Shown: positions 1-6,297 of the stretch, one piece after another
How the letters are laid out: each line of letters starts with the position of its first letter
Numbering within the stretch: position 1 is the first letter of the stretch
Origin: Sediminibacterium sp.
GTDB lineage: Bacteria; Bacteroidota; Bacteroidia; Chitinophagales; Chitinophagaceae
Reading direction: 5' to 3'
NCBI GenBank assembly: GCA_028288645.1
Contig: JAQBNJ010000557.1
Coordinates: forward strand, 1 to 6,490
DNA length: 6,490 nt
Notes under the pieces: generated by a model
Seen by the model: only the letters and a program-made list of their open reading frames with translations
The model's database searches: none
What the model was told of the DNA's origin: nothing
Made by a program: the position numbers and the translations under genes

Positions 1-1
1 A

Positions 2-988
2 TTGGCAAAATATTTTCCATCAGTGCCATCCGATCATTTGATCAGGTTCAAAAGCCGGTCATCGGTTATGCGGTTGCTCTTTGCGATCCCTTCGATCATC
101 AAAAAATACAGGATACAGTATGCACATTTTCAATATATCGTTCCCCTGTATAAAAACTGCAGGTATATCGTTACCATACACGATGTACTGTTCCGCGAAT
201 ACCCGGCCGAGTTTTCTTTTGCATACCGGTTTTTCAAAACCATTCTTTTTAGAGCAGGTGCAAGGAGAGCTGATATCCTGACTACGGATTCAACTTTTTC
301 GTTAACATCCATTCAAAAGTTTCTTGGTATACAGAAAGAGAAGATACATCTCGTTCCGATGGCGGTGCATGATGCCTGTTTTGAACCTTATGATAAAATA
401 AAGGCCCGGGAGGAGTTTAAGGCTAAATATGGATTTGATAAATATATTCTTTTTGTAAGCCGTATAGAGCCCCGGAAGAATCATGCGAGCCTGTTGAAAG
501 CTTTTATTGAACTGGAGTTACACCTGCAGGGCTACCACCTCGTGCTCCTCGGCCATAAAAGCCTTCATGCGCCTGAATTTACCGAAATGATGGAGCATCT
601 GCCTTCAAAGATCAGGCCTTTCATCTTTATCAAAAGCGATGTTGCGGATAACGGACTCTTATTGTTCTACCGGGCAGCTGATATTTTTGTATATCCTTCA
701 AAAGCGGAAGGTTTTGGAATTCCTCCATTAGAAGCAGCGGCAGCAAAGACACCCGTGATCTGTTCCAATACTTCATCGATGGGTGATTTTACTTTCTTTG
801 GCAAATATCATATTTCTCCTACGGACTATGATTCATTAAAAGAAGCGTTGCAGGCATTAATAAGCGATCCCCCGGGCGAATTGGCCCTGTCGGCCATTGC
901 GGGGACGATTCAGGAAAAGTATTCCTGGGCCAGGTCTGCAAAACAACTGCAAGAGTTAATTGCAGATGATCATGGCCGCATAGTGTAA
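2..988 (+). CDS. GT4-family glycosyltransferase, 5' end cut by window edge
   Basis: This is a retaining GT-B glycosyltransferase (GT4, Glycos_transf_1) that probably adds one sugar from a nucleotide-sugar donor to a lipid-linked polysaccharide intermediate on the cytoplasmic side. In the 328 visible residues, an acceptor-side motif TIHDVLFREYP lies near residues 58-68. The donor-domain opening FVSRIEPRKN is at 151-160 and the E-x7-E motif EGFGIPPLE is at 236-244, both Glu present. The C-terminal helix ends at a TAA. The family is usually about 370-390 residues and begins with a glycine-rich first strand and loop, which is missing here. The TTG at position 2 is therefore very probably an internal leucine and the gene starts left of the window. 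It points the same way as the next two genes but is separated from them by about 290 bases. The exact sugar cannot be told. Confidence 0.92.
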   Translation: MAKYFPSVPSDHLIRFKSRSSVMRLLFAIPSIIKKYRIQYAHFQYIVPLYKNCRYIVTIHDVLFREYPAEFSFAYRFFKTILFRAGARRADILTTDSTFSLTSIQKFLGIQKEKIHLVPMAVHDACFEPYDKIKAREEFKAKYGFDKYILFVSRIEPRKNHASLLKAFIELELHLQGYHLVLLGHKSLHAPEFTEMMEHLPSKIRPFIFIKSDVADNGLLLFYRAADIFVYPSKAEGFGIPPLEAAAAKTPVICSNTSSMGDFTFFGKYHISPTDYDSLKEALQALISDPPGELALSAIAGTIQEKYSWARSAKQLQELIADDHGRIV

Positions 989-1280
989 AGCAACCTTCGG
1001 TGGTACTGAACCGTATTGTTTTCTGTTGACAGGAGCAAAGTTGCCTATGGTCGACTCGATTTTATAAAAATGATTTAAGGAGCGATTGCGGCTCAAATAT
1101 TTATTGGCAAAAAACATTTCCGTTCTTGTGATTGATCAATTTTACCGGAAGGAAATGCGTTTATCACGGCAATATGCATGAATAGAATAATAAAAGTGTG
1201 ATTATTTATTCGCCAATAATAAATTTTGAAGATCGAATTAATGATGGATACCCTATTGACCAACTGCTAAATAAATTCTT
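989..1280. other. Intergenic stretch with no convincing gene
   Basis: About 290 bases separate the two glycosyltransferase genes. All frames are broken by stops. Three short stretches look loosely protein-like: a frame ending at the TAA at 1076-1078, a frame open from 1074 to the TGA at 1179-1181, and a GTG-started frame 1198-1299 of 33 codons. The last one runs into the start of the next gene. None matches a family I recognise. They may be chance, or remnants of a deleted gene. I see no strong terminator: a 6-bp stem with one G:U pair near 996-1010 has no following T-run. I also see no clear promoter. Confidence 0.55.
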
Positions 1281-2390
1281 ATCACATCCCTCCGCATAGC
1301 CATACTTGGAACACGTGGTATACCGAACCGCTATGGTGGTTTTGAGCAGGCTGCAACCTATATATCAGCGGGCCTTGCAGAAAGGGGCCACCGTGTTACC
1401 GTCTACAATTCTCACAGTCATCTTTATAAAAATAATTCATGGAAAGGCGTGGATATTATTCACTGCTACGATCCCGGATCTATGGGAAGCGCAGGACAAT
1501 TTGTGTATGACCTGAATTGTATCAGAGATGCGCGGAAAAAAGATTTTGATGTTTGGCTGTTCTTCGGTTACACAAGCAGTTCTATTTGGGGATCACTCTA
1601 CCCGCGCAAAACGGTAGTCATCTCTAATATGGACGGACTGGAATGGAAACGGTCAAAGTACAGCGCCGGGGTTAAAAAATTTCTGCTATTCGCAGAGAAA
1701 ATGGCGATACGGTACAGTCATTTTTTAATTGCAGATTCTTTGGCAATACAATCATATCTCCTGGAGAAATACAAAGTTGCCAGTACGTATATTGCTTATG
1801 GTGCAGAGATCTTTAATTCGGAGGATCAGGATGTGTTCACCGCGTATGGAGTGGATAAGAATAAATATTTTCTTATTATAGCCAGGATGGAACCGGAAAA
1901 TAATATTGAGATGATACTGGATGGATTCTGCAAAAGCATCACAAATAAAAAAATGCTTGTGATTGGTATTATGGATACTGCTTTTGCAAAATACCTGGTT
2001 GATAAATTCAAGACAAACAAACAGATCATTTTTACGCAGGCTCTATATGATGCCCGAAAACTACATACGCTTAAGCGATACTGTAGCCTGTATTTTCATG
2101 GGCATAGTTGCGGAGGCACTAATCCTTCTTTATTGGAGGCAATGGCCGACGGATCTTTGATCTGTGCGCACCATAACCCTTTCAATATGGCCATCCTTGG
2201 TAAAGATGCTTTTTACTTCACGTCTGTAGCGGATATTAAAAACACGATCGAAGAATTCAGCAATGGAGAAGATGAAAAAAAGATGATCATGCGTAATCAA
2301 AAAAAGATTGAAGAGCAGTATAACTGGCCAATGATCGTTTCGGCGTATGAGAACCTGATCTGTAATTGTTATAATACTTCCAGGAAATGA
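1281..2390 (+). CDS. DUF1972-type GT4 glycosyltransferase (rhamnosyltransferase-like) with no canonical start codon
   Basis: The enzyme has a GT-B fold and probably transfers a sugar (rhamnose in some relatives) during repeat-unit assembly on the cytoplasmic face. Counted from 1281, it is 369 residues, about the usual family length. The DUF1972 N-terminus is intact: RIAILGTRGIPNRYGGFEQ at 5-23, VTVYNS at 39-44 and GVDIIHCYD at 56-64. The donor domain has ARMEPENN at 201-208 and HSCGGTNPSLLEAM at 275-288, with Glu286 in the usual place; glycine in the first Glu position is normal for this group. The odd point is the start. The in-frame stop is TAA at 1272-1274, and no ATG, GTG or TTG follows in frame until GTG at 1449. 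Starting there would delete 56 conserved residues. ATC at 1281 is the best placed codon, giving (M)TSLRIAILG as expected if an ATG had changed by one base; ATT at 1275 is the alternative. The gene overlaps the ligase gene by ATGA. Confidence 0.85.
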   Translation: MTSLRIAILGTRGIPNRYGGFEQAATYISAGLAERGHRVTVYNSHSHLYKNNSWKGVDIIHCYDPGSMGSAGQFVYDLNCIRDARKKDFDVWLFFGYTSSSIWGSLYPRKTVVISNMDGLEWKRSKYSAGVKKFLLFAEKMAIRYSHFLIADSLAIQSYLLEKYKVASTYIAYGAEIFNSEDQDVFTAYGVDKNKYFLIIARMEPENNIEMILDGFCKSITNKKMLVIGIMDTAFAKYLVDKFKTNKQIIFTQALYDARKLHTLKRYCSLYFHGHSCGGTNPSLLEAMADGSLICAHHNPFNMAILGKDAFYFTSVADIKNTIEEFSNGEDEKKMIMRNQKKIEEQYNWPMIVSAYENLICNCYNTSRK

Positions 2391-3646
2391 AAAGTATTTT
2401 CTTTATCAAAGATACTATTGCCAATAAGATAGCATATTATCACCTGCTTGCTTTCCTGGTGTGCCTTCCTTTTGACCGTTTATACAGTGAACTGGCATTG
2501 GTTAGTTTTCTTTTACATACGATCATACATCTTTCAAAAGAAGCCGTTTTGTCAATAAGAATACCCAGGATTCTGCTGGCTGTTTCTGTTTACCTGCTTA
2601 CCTGTATCGCTACTTTGTATACCCATTACCGTGACGAAGCTTTTTCAGAATGGGAAAGGCAGCTGGCGATCTTACTGTTCCCATTGTTGTTTTCAGTTAC
2701 TTCCATTGACCTTATTAAATACCGTTTTAATTTGCTGAAGGGGCTCGCGCTTTCATGCACACTCACCATCCTTTACCTGTATGGCAACGCTATGTATGTA
2801 ATACAATACAACCATCTTTCCTTTCGTGCGCTTTTCACAACAGCATTTCTCAATCACAATTTTGCAGAGCCGATCGATATGCACGCTACTTATTTTTCAA
2901 TGTACATTGCGCTATCGGTCGCAACACTTATTTATCTCGTGGTGAATGCGGAAAGCAAACGGGGAAGATTACTGTATACCATCGGTTTGGTGATCCTTTT
3001 TGCAGGGTTGCTGCAGTTGTCCTCGCGCGCTGTTTTTATTGCTTTGCTGATCAATATTAATATTGTGGTTCCCTTTTTCCTGTTGACGAAGCGGAAGATA
3101 CTTGTATTTATAGCCATATCCCTTGGTGTTTCCGTCATCATTATTGCCGGGTTATTGCGGAATGATGTCTTTAAAGAAAGATATGTTACCGAATTTAAAA
3201 CCGATCTCACGCAACAAAGCATTAACCTGAATATACTGGAACCACGGGCCGTACGATGGGGTTGTGCCTGGGAACTGATCAAAGAGTCACCCCTGGCCGG
3301 ACATGGTAGCGGCAGTGAAATCGCTTTGCTTAAAGAGACGTATTATGCACGGCATTACTATAATGCATATATCAATGAATTGAATGCACACAACCAGTTC
3401 CTGAGTTTTTTAATTAAAACAGGAATACCGGGGTTTCTTATTTTTTTACTGGTTTTGGTTGCAGGATTTGCTCATGCGATACGGACAAAAAACATGATCT
3501 ATTGCAGTTTCTTAGTGATCATTACAATCATATCTTTCTCTGAAAATATACTGGATGCAAACAAAGGCATTTTCTTTTTTGCATTCTTCAATTCGCTTTT
3601 TTATATTGTTTCCGGTAAAAATCAACCGCAGATTATTCAAAAATAA
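2387..3646 (+). CDS. O-antigen ligase/polymerase-family membrane protein (Wzy_C)
   Basis: This is a 419-residue polytopic inner-membrane protein of the O-antigen ligase family (Wzy_C; WaaL/Wzy-like). Such proteins either polymerise undecaprenyl-linked repeat units or transfer the glycan to an acceptor in the periplasm. About 11 hydrophobic segments are visible, for example around 18-48, 61-77, 93-108, 116-138, 168-187, 196-233, 237-256, 345-364, 371-386 and 394-409. The large hydrophilic loop at about 258-340 carries family marks: EPRAVRWGCAWELIKESPLAGHG before residue 308 and NAHNQFLSFL at 333-342 with His335. LSSRA at 211-215 supplies the conserved arginine before the loop. The ATG overlaps the stop of the upstream glycosyltransferase (ATGA, 2387-2390), which suggests translational coupling. 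The 3' end overlaps the opposing methyltransferase gene by 14 bases. Polymerase and ligase cannot be separated from sequence alone; its place among glycosyltransferase genes slightly favours polymerase. Confidence 0.9.
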   Translation: MKSIFFIKDTIANKIAYYHLLAFLVCLPFDRLYSELALVSFLLHTIIHLSKEAVLSIRIPRILLAVSVYLLTCIATLYTHYRDEAFSEWERQLAILLFPLLFSVTSIDLIKYRFNLLKGLALSCTLTILYLYGNAMYVIQYNHLSFRALFTTAFLNHNFAEPIDMHATYFSMYIALSVATLIYLVVNAESKRGRLLYTIGLVILFAGLLQLSSRAVFIALLININIVVPFFLLTKRKILVFIAISLGVSVIIIAGLLRNDVFKERYVTEFKTDLTQQSINLNILEPRAVRWGCAWELIKESPLAGHGSGSEIALLKETYYARHYYNAYINELNAHNQFLSFLIKTGIPGFLIFLLVLVAGFAHAIRTKNMIYCSFLVIITIISFSENILDANKGIFFFAFFNSLFYIVSGKNQPQIIQK

Positions 3647-4430
3647 AATTGTTGCAGTAAACATGGGCTGTCATATCCTGGTGGTACAGGTAGTTGAATT
3701 CAGCGATCGGCCGCATGGTATCGCCGAGAATAAAATATCCTTTGTATCCCAGTTCCTGTAGGAACTGGAAAGTTCTGAACATGTTTTCCTTTCCAACAAA
3801 CCTGGCCTCACATTCGAACAGGATGGGAGGCCTGCGTGTTTGCAATATCTCTTTTGCTCCTTCGAACACTAATAATTCGTTGCCCTCCACATCTACCTTC
3901 AAAAAGTCCGGAACCACATTATGTGACTTGCAATACTCATCGAGCGAGATTGTATCCACTTCAGTGGTGGATTGATATTTGAACGGCAAACGGCTTTCAA
4001 TAATAGTAGCGCAGGGGGATGAGGGCCTGCCCTTGTTATAGGGAATGTATAGCAAGGCTTTCCCTTCCTGGTTTGTTACAGCGAAGGGATTGATGTTCAC
4101 ATTCTGCCAGGAAAATAACCGCTGTAGTTTCAATAGGTATTCATATAAGACCGGCTGTGGTTCGAATGCAAAAATGGATCCTGAATTGCCTAACTGTTGC
4201 AGAAAAAAATAAAGATAACCGGCTTTGTGTGCACCAATATCAAAAACAATATCTCCACGTTTAACCGTATCGCGGATATAAGCAATACCACCACAGTCCT
4301 CTTTGTCCCGGTATTTTTCTGCCCTGCTGCGAATCTTTATTCGTTCGATCTTTTTTATGATCATATCCTGCACTGAGGGAAGCCCATGTGCTCTTTCAGC
4401 AGGAAATGTATCGATCAATTCAGTATGCAT
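3633..4430 (-). CDS. FkbM-family SAM-dependent methyltransferase
   Basis: This is a class I methyltransferase of the FkbM family, whose members O-methylate sugars or other hydroxyl groups using S-adenosylmethionine. In the 265 residues, SAM motif I is VFDIGAHKAGY at 62-72. FAFEPQP at 88-93 carries the acidic residue that normally binds the SAM ribose. LDEYC at 163-167 and DFLKVDVEGNELLVFEGA at 175-192 are the family's most typical block, and PPILFECE at 201-208 follows. The domain is full length. The first 35 or so residues look like a short helical lead-in. The ATG at 4430-4428 lies 5 bases after the stop of the sugar transferase, so the two form one transcription unit. No Shine-Dalgarno sequence is visible. 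The likely role is methylating a sugar in the polysaccharide made by this locus, but this is inferred from context. The TAA stop lies inside the 3' end of the convergent ligase gene. Confidence 0.92.
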   Translation of the reverse strand: MHTELIDTFPAERAHGLPSVQDMIIKKIERIKIRSRAEKYRDKEDCGGIAYIRDTVKRGDIVFDIGAHKAGYLYFFLQQLGNSGSIFAFEPQPVLYEYLLKLQRLFSWQNVNINPFAVTNQEGKALLYIPYNKGRPSSPCATIIESRLPFKYQSTTEVDTISLDEYCKSHNVVPDFLKVDVEGNELLVFEGAKEILQTRRPPILFECEARFVGKENMFRTFQFLQELGYKGYFILGDTMRPIAEFNYLYHQDMTAHVYCNNFIFE

Positions 4431-4435
4431 GGATG

Positions 4436-5176
4436 TTAATTTGGCAGGACCTCTTCACTGTTTTTTTGTAATGGAGACATCTGTTGCAACAGGTATTTCG
4501 ACATTACCACTAAGCGCTGGCTAACAGTAAACAACATGATCTTAAAGTCCAGTATAAAACCGGCATGCTGAATATAATAATTGTCCCAATGATATCGCAT
4601 GATGACGCAACTCCTGGTAGTGGTGGGCCCATGATATCCTTTTACCTGTGCCAGCCCGGTTAATCCCGGCCTGACCATATTGCGGAATTTATAACCCGGC
4701 AGAACTGCTGAAAAATTCCTGCAATCTGCGTACATATGTGGCCTGGGGCCGATCAGGCTCATATCGCCTTTCAGAATATTCAGGAACTGGGGAAACTCAT
4801 CAATATTCGATTTCCTGAGGAAGCGGCCAAACTTCGTTATCCGCCTATCGTTTTCTGAAGCCTGCCTTGTATGTGCTTCATCGTTTATTACCATGGTACG
4901 AAACTTATAACAAGTAAAGGTTTTTCCGGCGAAGCCAATTCTTTTCTGAAGAAAAAATACAGGCCCCCTTGATGTTAATTTTAACAGAATGGCAAGAATG
5001 GGCAGGAGCCAGCTCAATACAAGAATGATAAAACAAAGGGAAAAGAGAATATCAAATACCCTTTTAAAAATAAAATAGTTTCGCTTCCTGTCGATCTGGT
5101 CCCTTTGCCGGGGCAGAACCACTGTCAATTTCGACGGTTCAATATGAATAGAAGAGATGGAAGCGTTATCTATCAT
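4436..5176 (-). CDS. Short-form polyprenyl-phosphate sugar-1-phosphate transferase (priming enzyme)
   Basis: The enzyme is a bacterial sugar transferase (PF02397; PglC/WcaJ/WbaP catalytic domain). It starts a glycan by moving a sugar-1-phosphate from a UDP-sugar to undecaprenyl phosphate at the inner membrane. In order along 246 residues: a polar leader at 1-33, KRVFDILFSL at 38-47 leading into one long hydrophobic segment to about 66, SRGPVFFLQKRIG at 69-81, FTCYKFRTM at 87-95, RKSNIDEFPQFLNILKGDMSLIGPRP at 121-146 with the Asp126-Glu127 catalytic dyad, RPGLTGLAQVKG at 169-180, and WDNYY at 197-201. The four-helix N-terminal region of WbaP/WcaJ is absent, so this is the compact, re-entrant-helix form. 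The ATG at 5176-5174 is preceded by a 176-base divergent intergenic region, and the FkbM gene follows 5 bases after the stop. The sugar specificity cannot be read from the sequence. Confidence 0.95.
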   Translation of the reverse strand: MIDNASISSIHIEPSKLTVVLPRQRDQIDRKRNYFIFKRVFDILFSLCFIILVLSWLLPILAILLKLTSRGPVFFLQKRIGFAGKTFTCYKFRTMVINDEAHTRQASENDRRITKFGRFLRKSNIDEFPQFLNILKGDMSLIGPRPHMYADCRNFSAVLPGYKFRNMVRPGLTGLAQVKGYHGPTTTRSCVIMRYHWDNYYIQHAGFILDFKIMLFTVSQRLVVMSKYLLQQMSPLQKNSEEVLPN

Positions 5177-5352
5177 TTTGGCAGGATCTTACGTTTTATG
5201 CCATGTGGCTTACTTTACTTATTCGTGAAAACCTGCGCAAGGGTTGCCTAAAAAAATAATTTTTTATTAGCAGTAAAAGTGGTCATTTTGGTAAACAGAT
5301 ACGAACGATTTTTTTTTGAAACTATCCCGTTTCTTATCAATAAATTCTCTCA
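5177..5352. promoter_or_regulatory. Divergent intergenic region between two transcription units
   Basis: This 176-base region should hold the promoters for the sugar transferase pair (leftward) and the nucleotidyltransferase-like gene (rightward). It is strongly AT-rich. It contains a near-palindromic A-run/T-run block at 5248-5270 and a 9-T tract at 5309-5317. The assignment rests on gene orientation; no operator for a known regulator is recognised. Confidence 0.5.
5287..5318 (+). promoter_or_regulatory. Candidate Bacteroidota-type promoter (TTTG-N20-TTTTTTTG)
   Basis: TTTG at 5287-5290 is followed, after 20 bases, by TTTTTTTG at 5311-5318. The Bacteroidota consensus is TTTG, about 19 bases, then TAnnTTTG, so this matches all but the A of the -7 box with acceptable spacing. 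Transcription would begin near 5325, leaving a short AT-rich leader of about 28 bases before the start codon at 5353. The T-run makes a chance match easier, so support is modest. Confidence 0.35.
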
Positions 5353-6297
5353 TTGGAAATTGAAAAAAGCATATTAAGATCCGTTGCATATTTCGATATG
5401 TTTCATTACCCTGTATCAGCCACGGAAATTCACAGGTTTATGAACGAACCGGTTTCTATTGATGAAATTAACCCGTTATTAACAAGTCTTGTTAAGCAAA
5501 AAAAACTCTTAAGGTTCGATGAATTTTATTCTTTACAAAACGATTACTCATTGGTTGAACTGAGACGAACCGGCAATAAAAGGGCTGATAAATTATTAGG
5601 TACAGCTTATCGTATCGGAAGATCATTAAGCAGGTTCCCTTTTGTAAAAGCAATCGGTATTTCGGGGTCATTGTCAAAGAACTATGCCGATGAGGTTGCG
5701 GATATTGATTTCTTTGTCATAACACAAGCTAACCGATTATGGATAGCACGCAGCCTGCTTCATGGCTTAAAAAAACTAAGTTTTCTTTTCGGAAAACAGC
5801 ATTGGTTATGCATGAATTATTTTGTTGATGAAGATGCTTTGCAGATGCCCGAAAAAAATATTTTTATTGCAACCGAAGTAATTACATTAAAACCGGTTTT
5901 GTGGAATACGACCATAAAGGAATTTTTCCTGGCTAATGACTGGACTGCCTCGTACTTTCCGAATTGCAGGCAGGAGCAGCTTTTCGCTGATACGAATAGA
6001 CCATGGTACAAAAAATTAATAGAATCCTTTTTTAACAATCGTGCCGGTGTTTGGTTAGATAATTACCTGATGCGCGTCACTGAAAGACGATGGCTGCAAA
6101 AAGAAAAAAAACGTAAGCTCAATATGAAGGGTGAGATCCAGTCACTCAGGGTAAGCAAACATTTTGCCCGGCCCAGCCCTGAATTTTTTCAGAAAAAGAT
6201 ATTAGCGCTTTATGATGATAAACTGCGTGAACTGGAAAGAGGCAATGATATCTGCCCTGAAGAGCCGTCTCATTTTCTGCGGAAAGAAATAATATAA
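5353..6297 (+). CDS. Nucleotidyltransferase-like protein with winged-helix-like N-terminus, function unknown
   Basis: The 314-residue protein carries the core motif of the nucleotidyltransferase (DNA polymerase beta-like) superfamily: IGISGSLSKNYADEVADIDFFVIT at about 101-124. Gly105-Ser106 is followed by the metal-binding pair Asp117-x-Asp119. Residues 5-62 look like a winged helix (SILRSVAYFDMFHYPVSATEI, then LLTSLVKQKKLLRFDEFYSL). The part after 200 is rich in aromatic and basic residues and matches nothing I can name. I recall proteins of this shape near glycan genes, radical SAM enzymes and methyltransferases in Bacteroidota and other bacteria, but no established activity. The start is TTG at 5353; the upstream in-frame stop is TAA at 5341-5343 and the first in-frame ATG is residue 16, inside the conserved region. 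ATT at 5344 is less likely. Two TAA stops in tandem end the gene (6295-6300). No signal peptide or membrane segment is seen, so it is probably cytoplasmic. Confidence 0.8.
   Translation: MEIEKSILRSVAYFDMFHYPVSATEIHRFMNEPVSIDEINPLLTSLVKQKKLLRFDEFYSLQNDYSLVELRRTGNKRADKLLGTAYRIGRSLSRFPFVKAIGISGSLSKNYADEVADIDFFVITQANRLWIARSLLHGLKKLSFLFGKQHWLCMNYFVDEDALQMPEKNIFIATEVITLKPVLWNTTIKEFFLANDWTASYFPNCRQEQLFADTNRPWYKKLIESFFNNRAGVWLDNYLMRVTERRWLQKEKKRKLNMKGEIQSLRVSKHFARPSPEFFQKKILALYDDKLRELERGNDICPEEPSHFLRKEII

Noticed and set aside
996..1010. Small hairpin after the first glycosyltransferase gene as a terminator
   Set aside because: The stem is six pairs with one G:U and is not followed by a continuous T-run.
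1026..1068. TTGACA at 1026-1031 with TATAAA at 1063-1068 as a sigma-70 promoter
   Set aside because: The spacing is 31 bases instead of about 17, and Bacteroidota promoters usually follow another consensus.
1306..1515. 69-codon plus-strand frame beginning with TTG
   Set aside because: It lies over the conserved N-terminal coding region of the DUF1972 glycosyltransferase in another frame and has no recognisable protein features.
1449..2390. Glycosyltransferase starting at the GTG at 1449
   Set aside because: This start removes 56 residues with the strongly conserved RIAILGTRGIPNRYGGFEQ block that is read in the same frame without a stop.
2932..3282. 116-codon minus-strand frame opposite the ligase gene
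   Set aside because: The plus-strand frame encodes clear membrane segments and family motifs; the opposite frame is a shadow of it.
4441..5173. Shared word TCCTGCCAAA near the end of the sugar transferase gene and just before its start
   Set aside because: One copy is explained as codons for the C-terminal VLPN segment; two copies of a 10-base word give no further support for a functional repeat.
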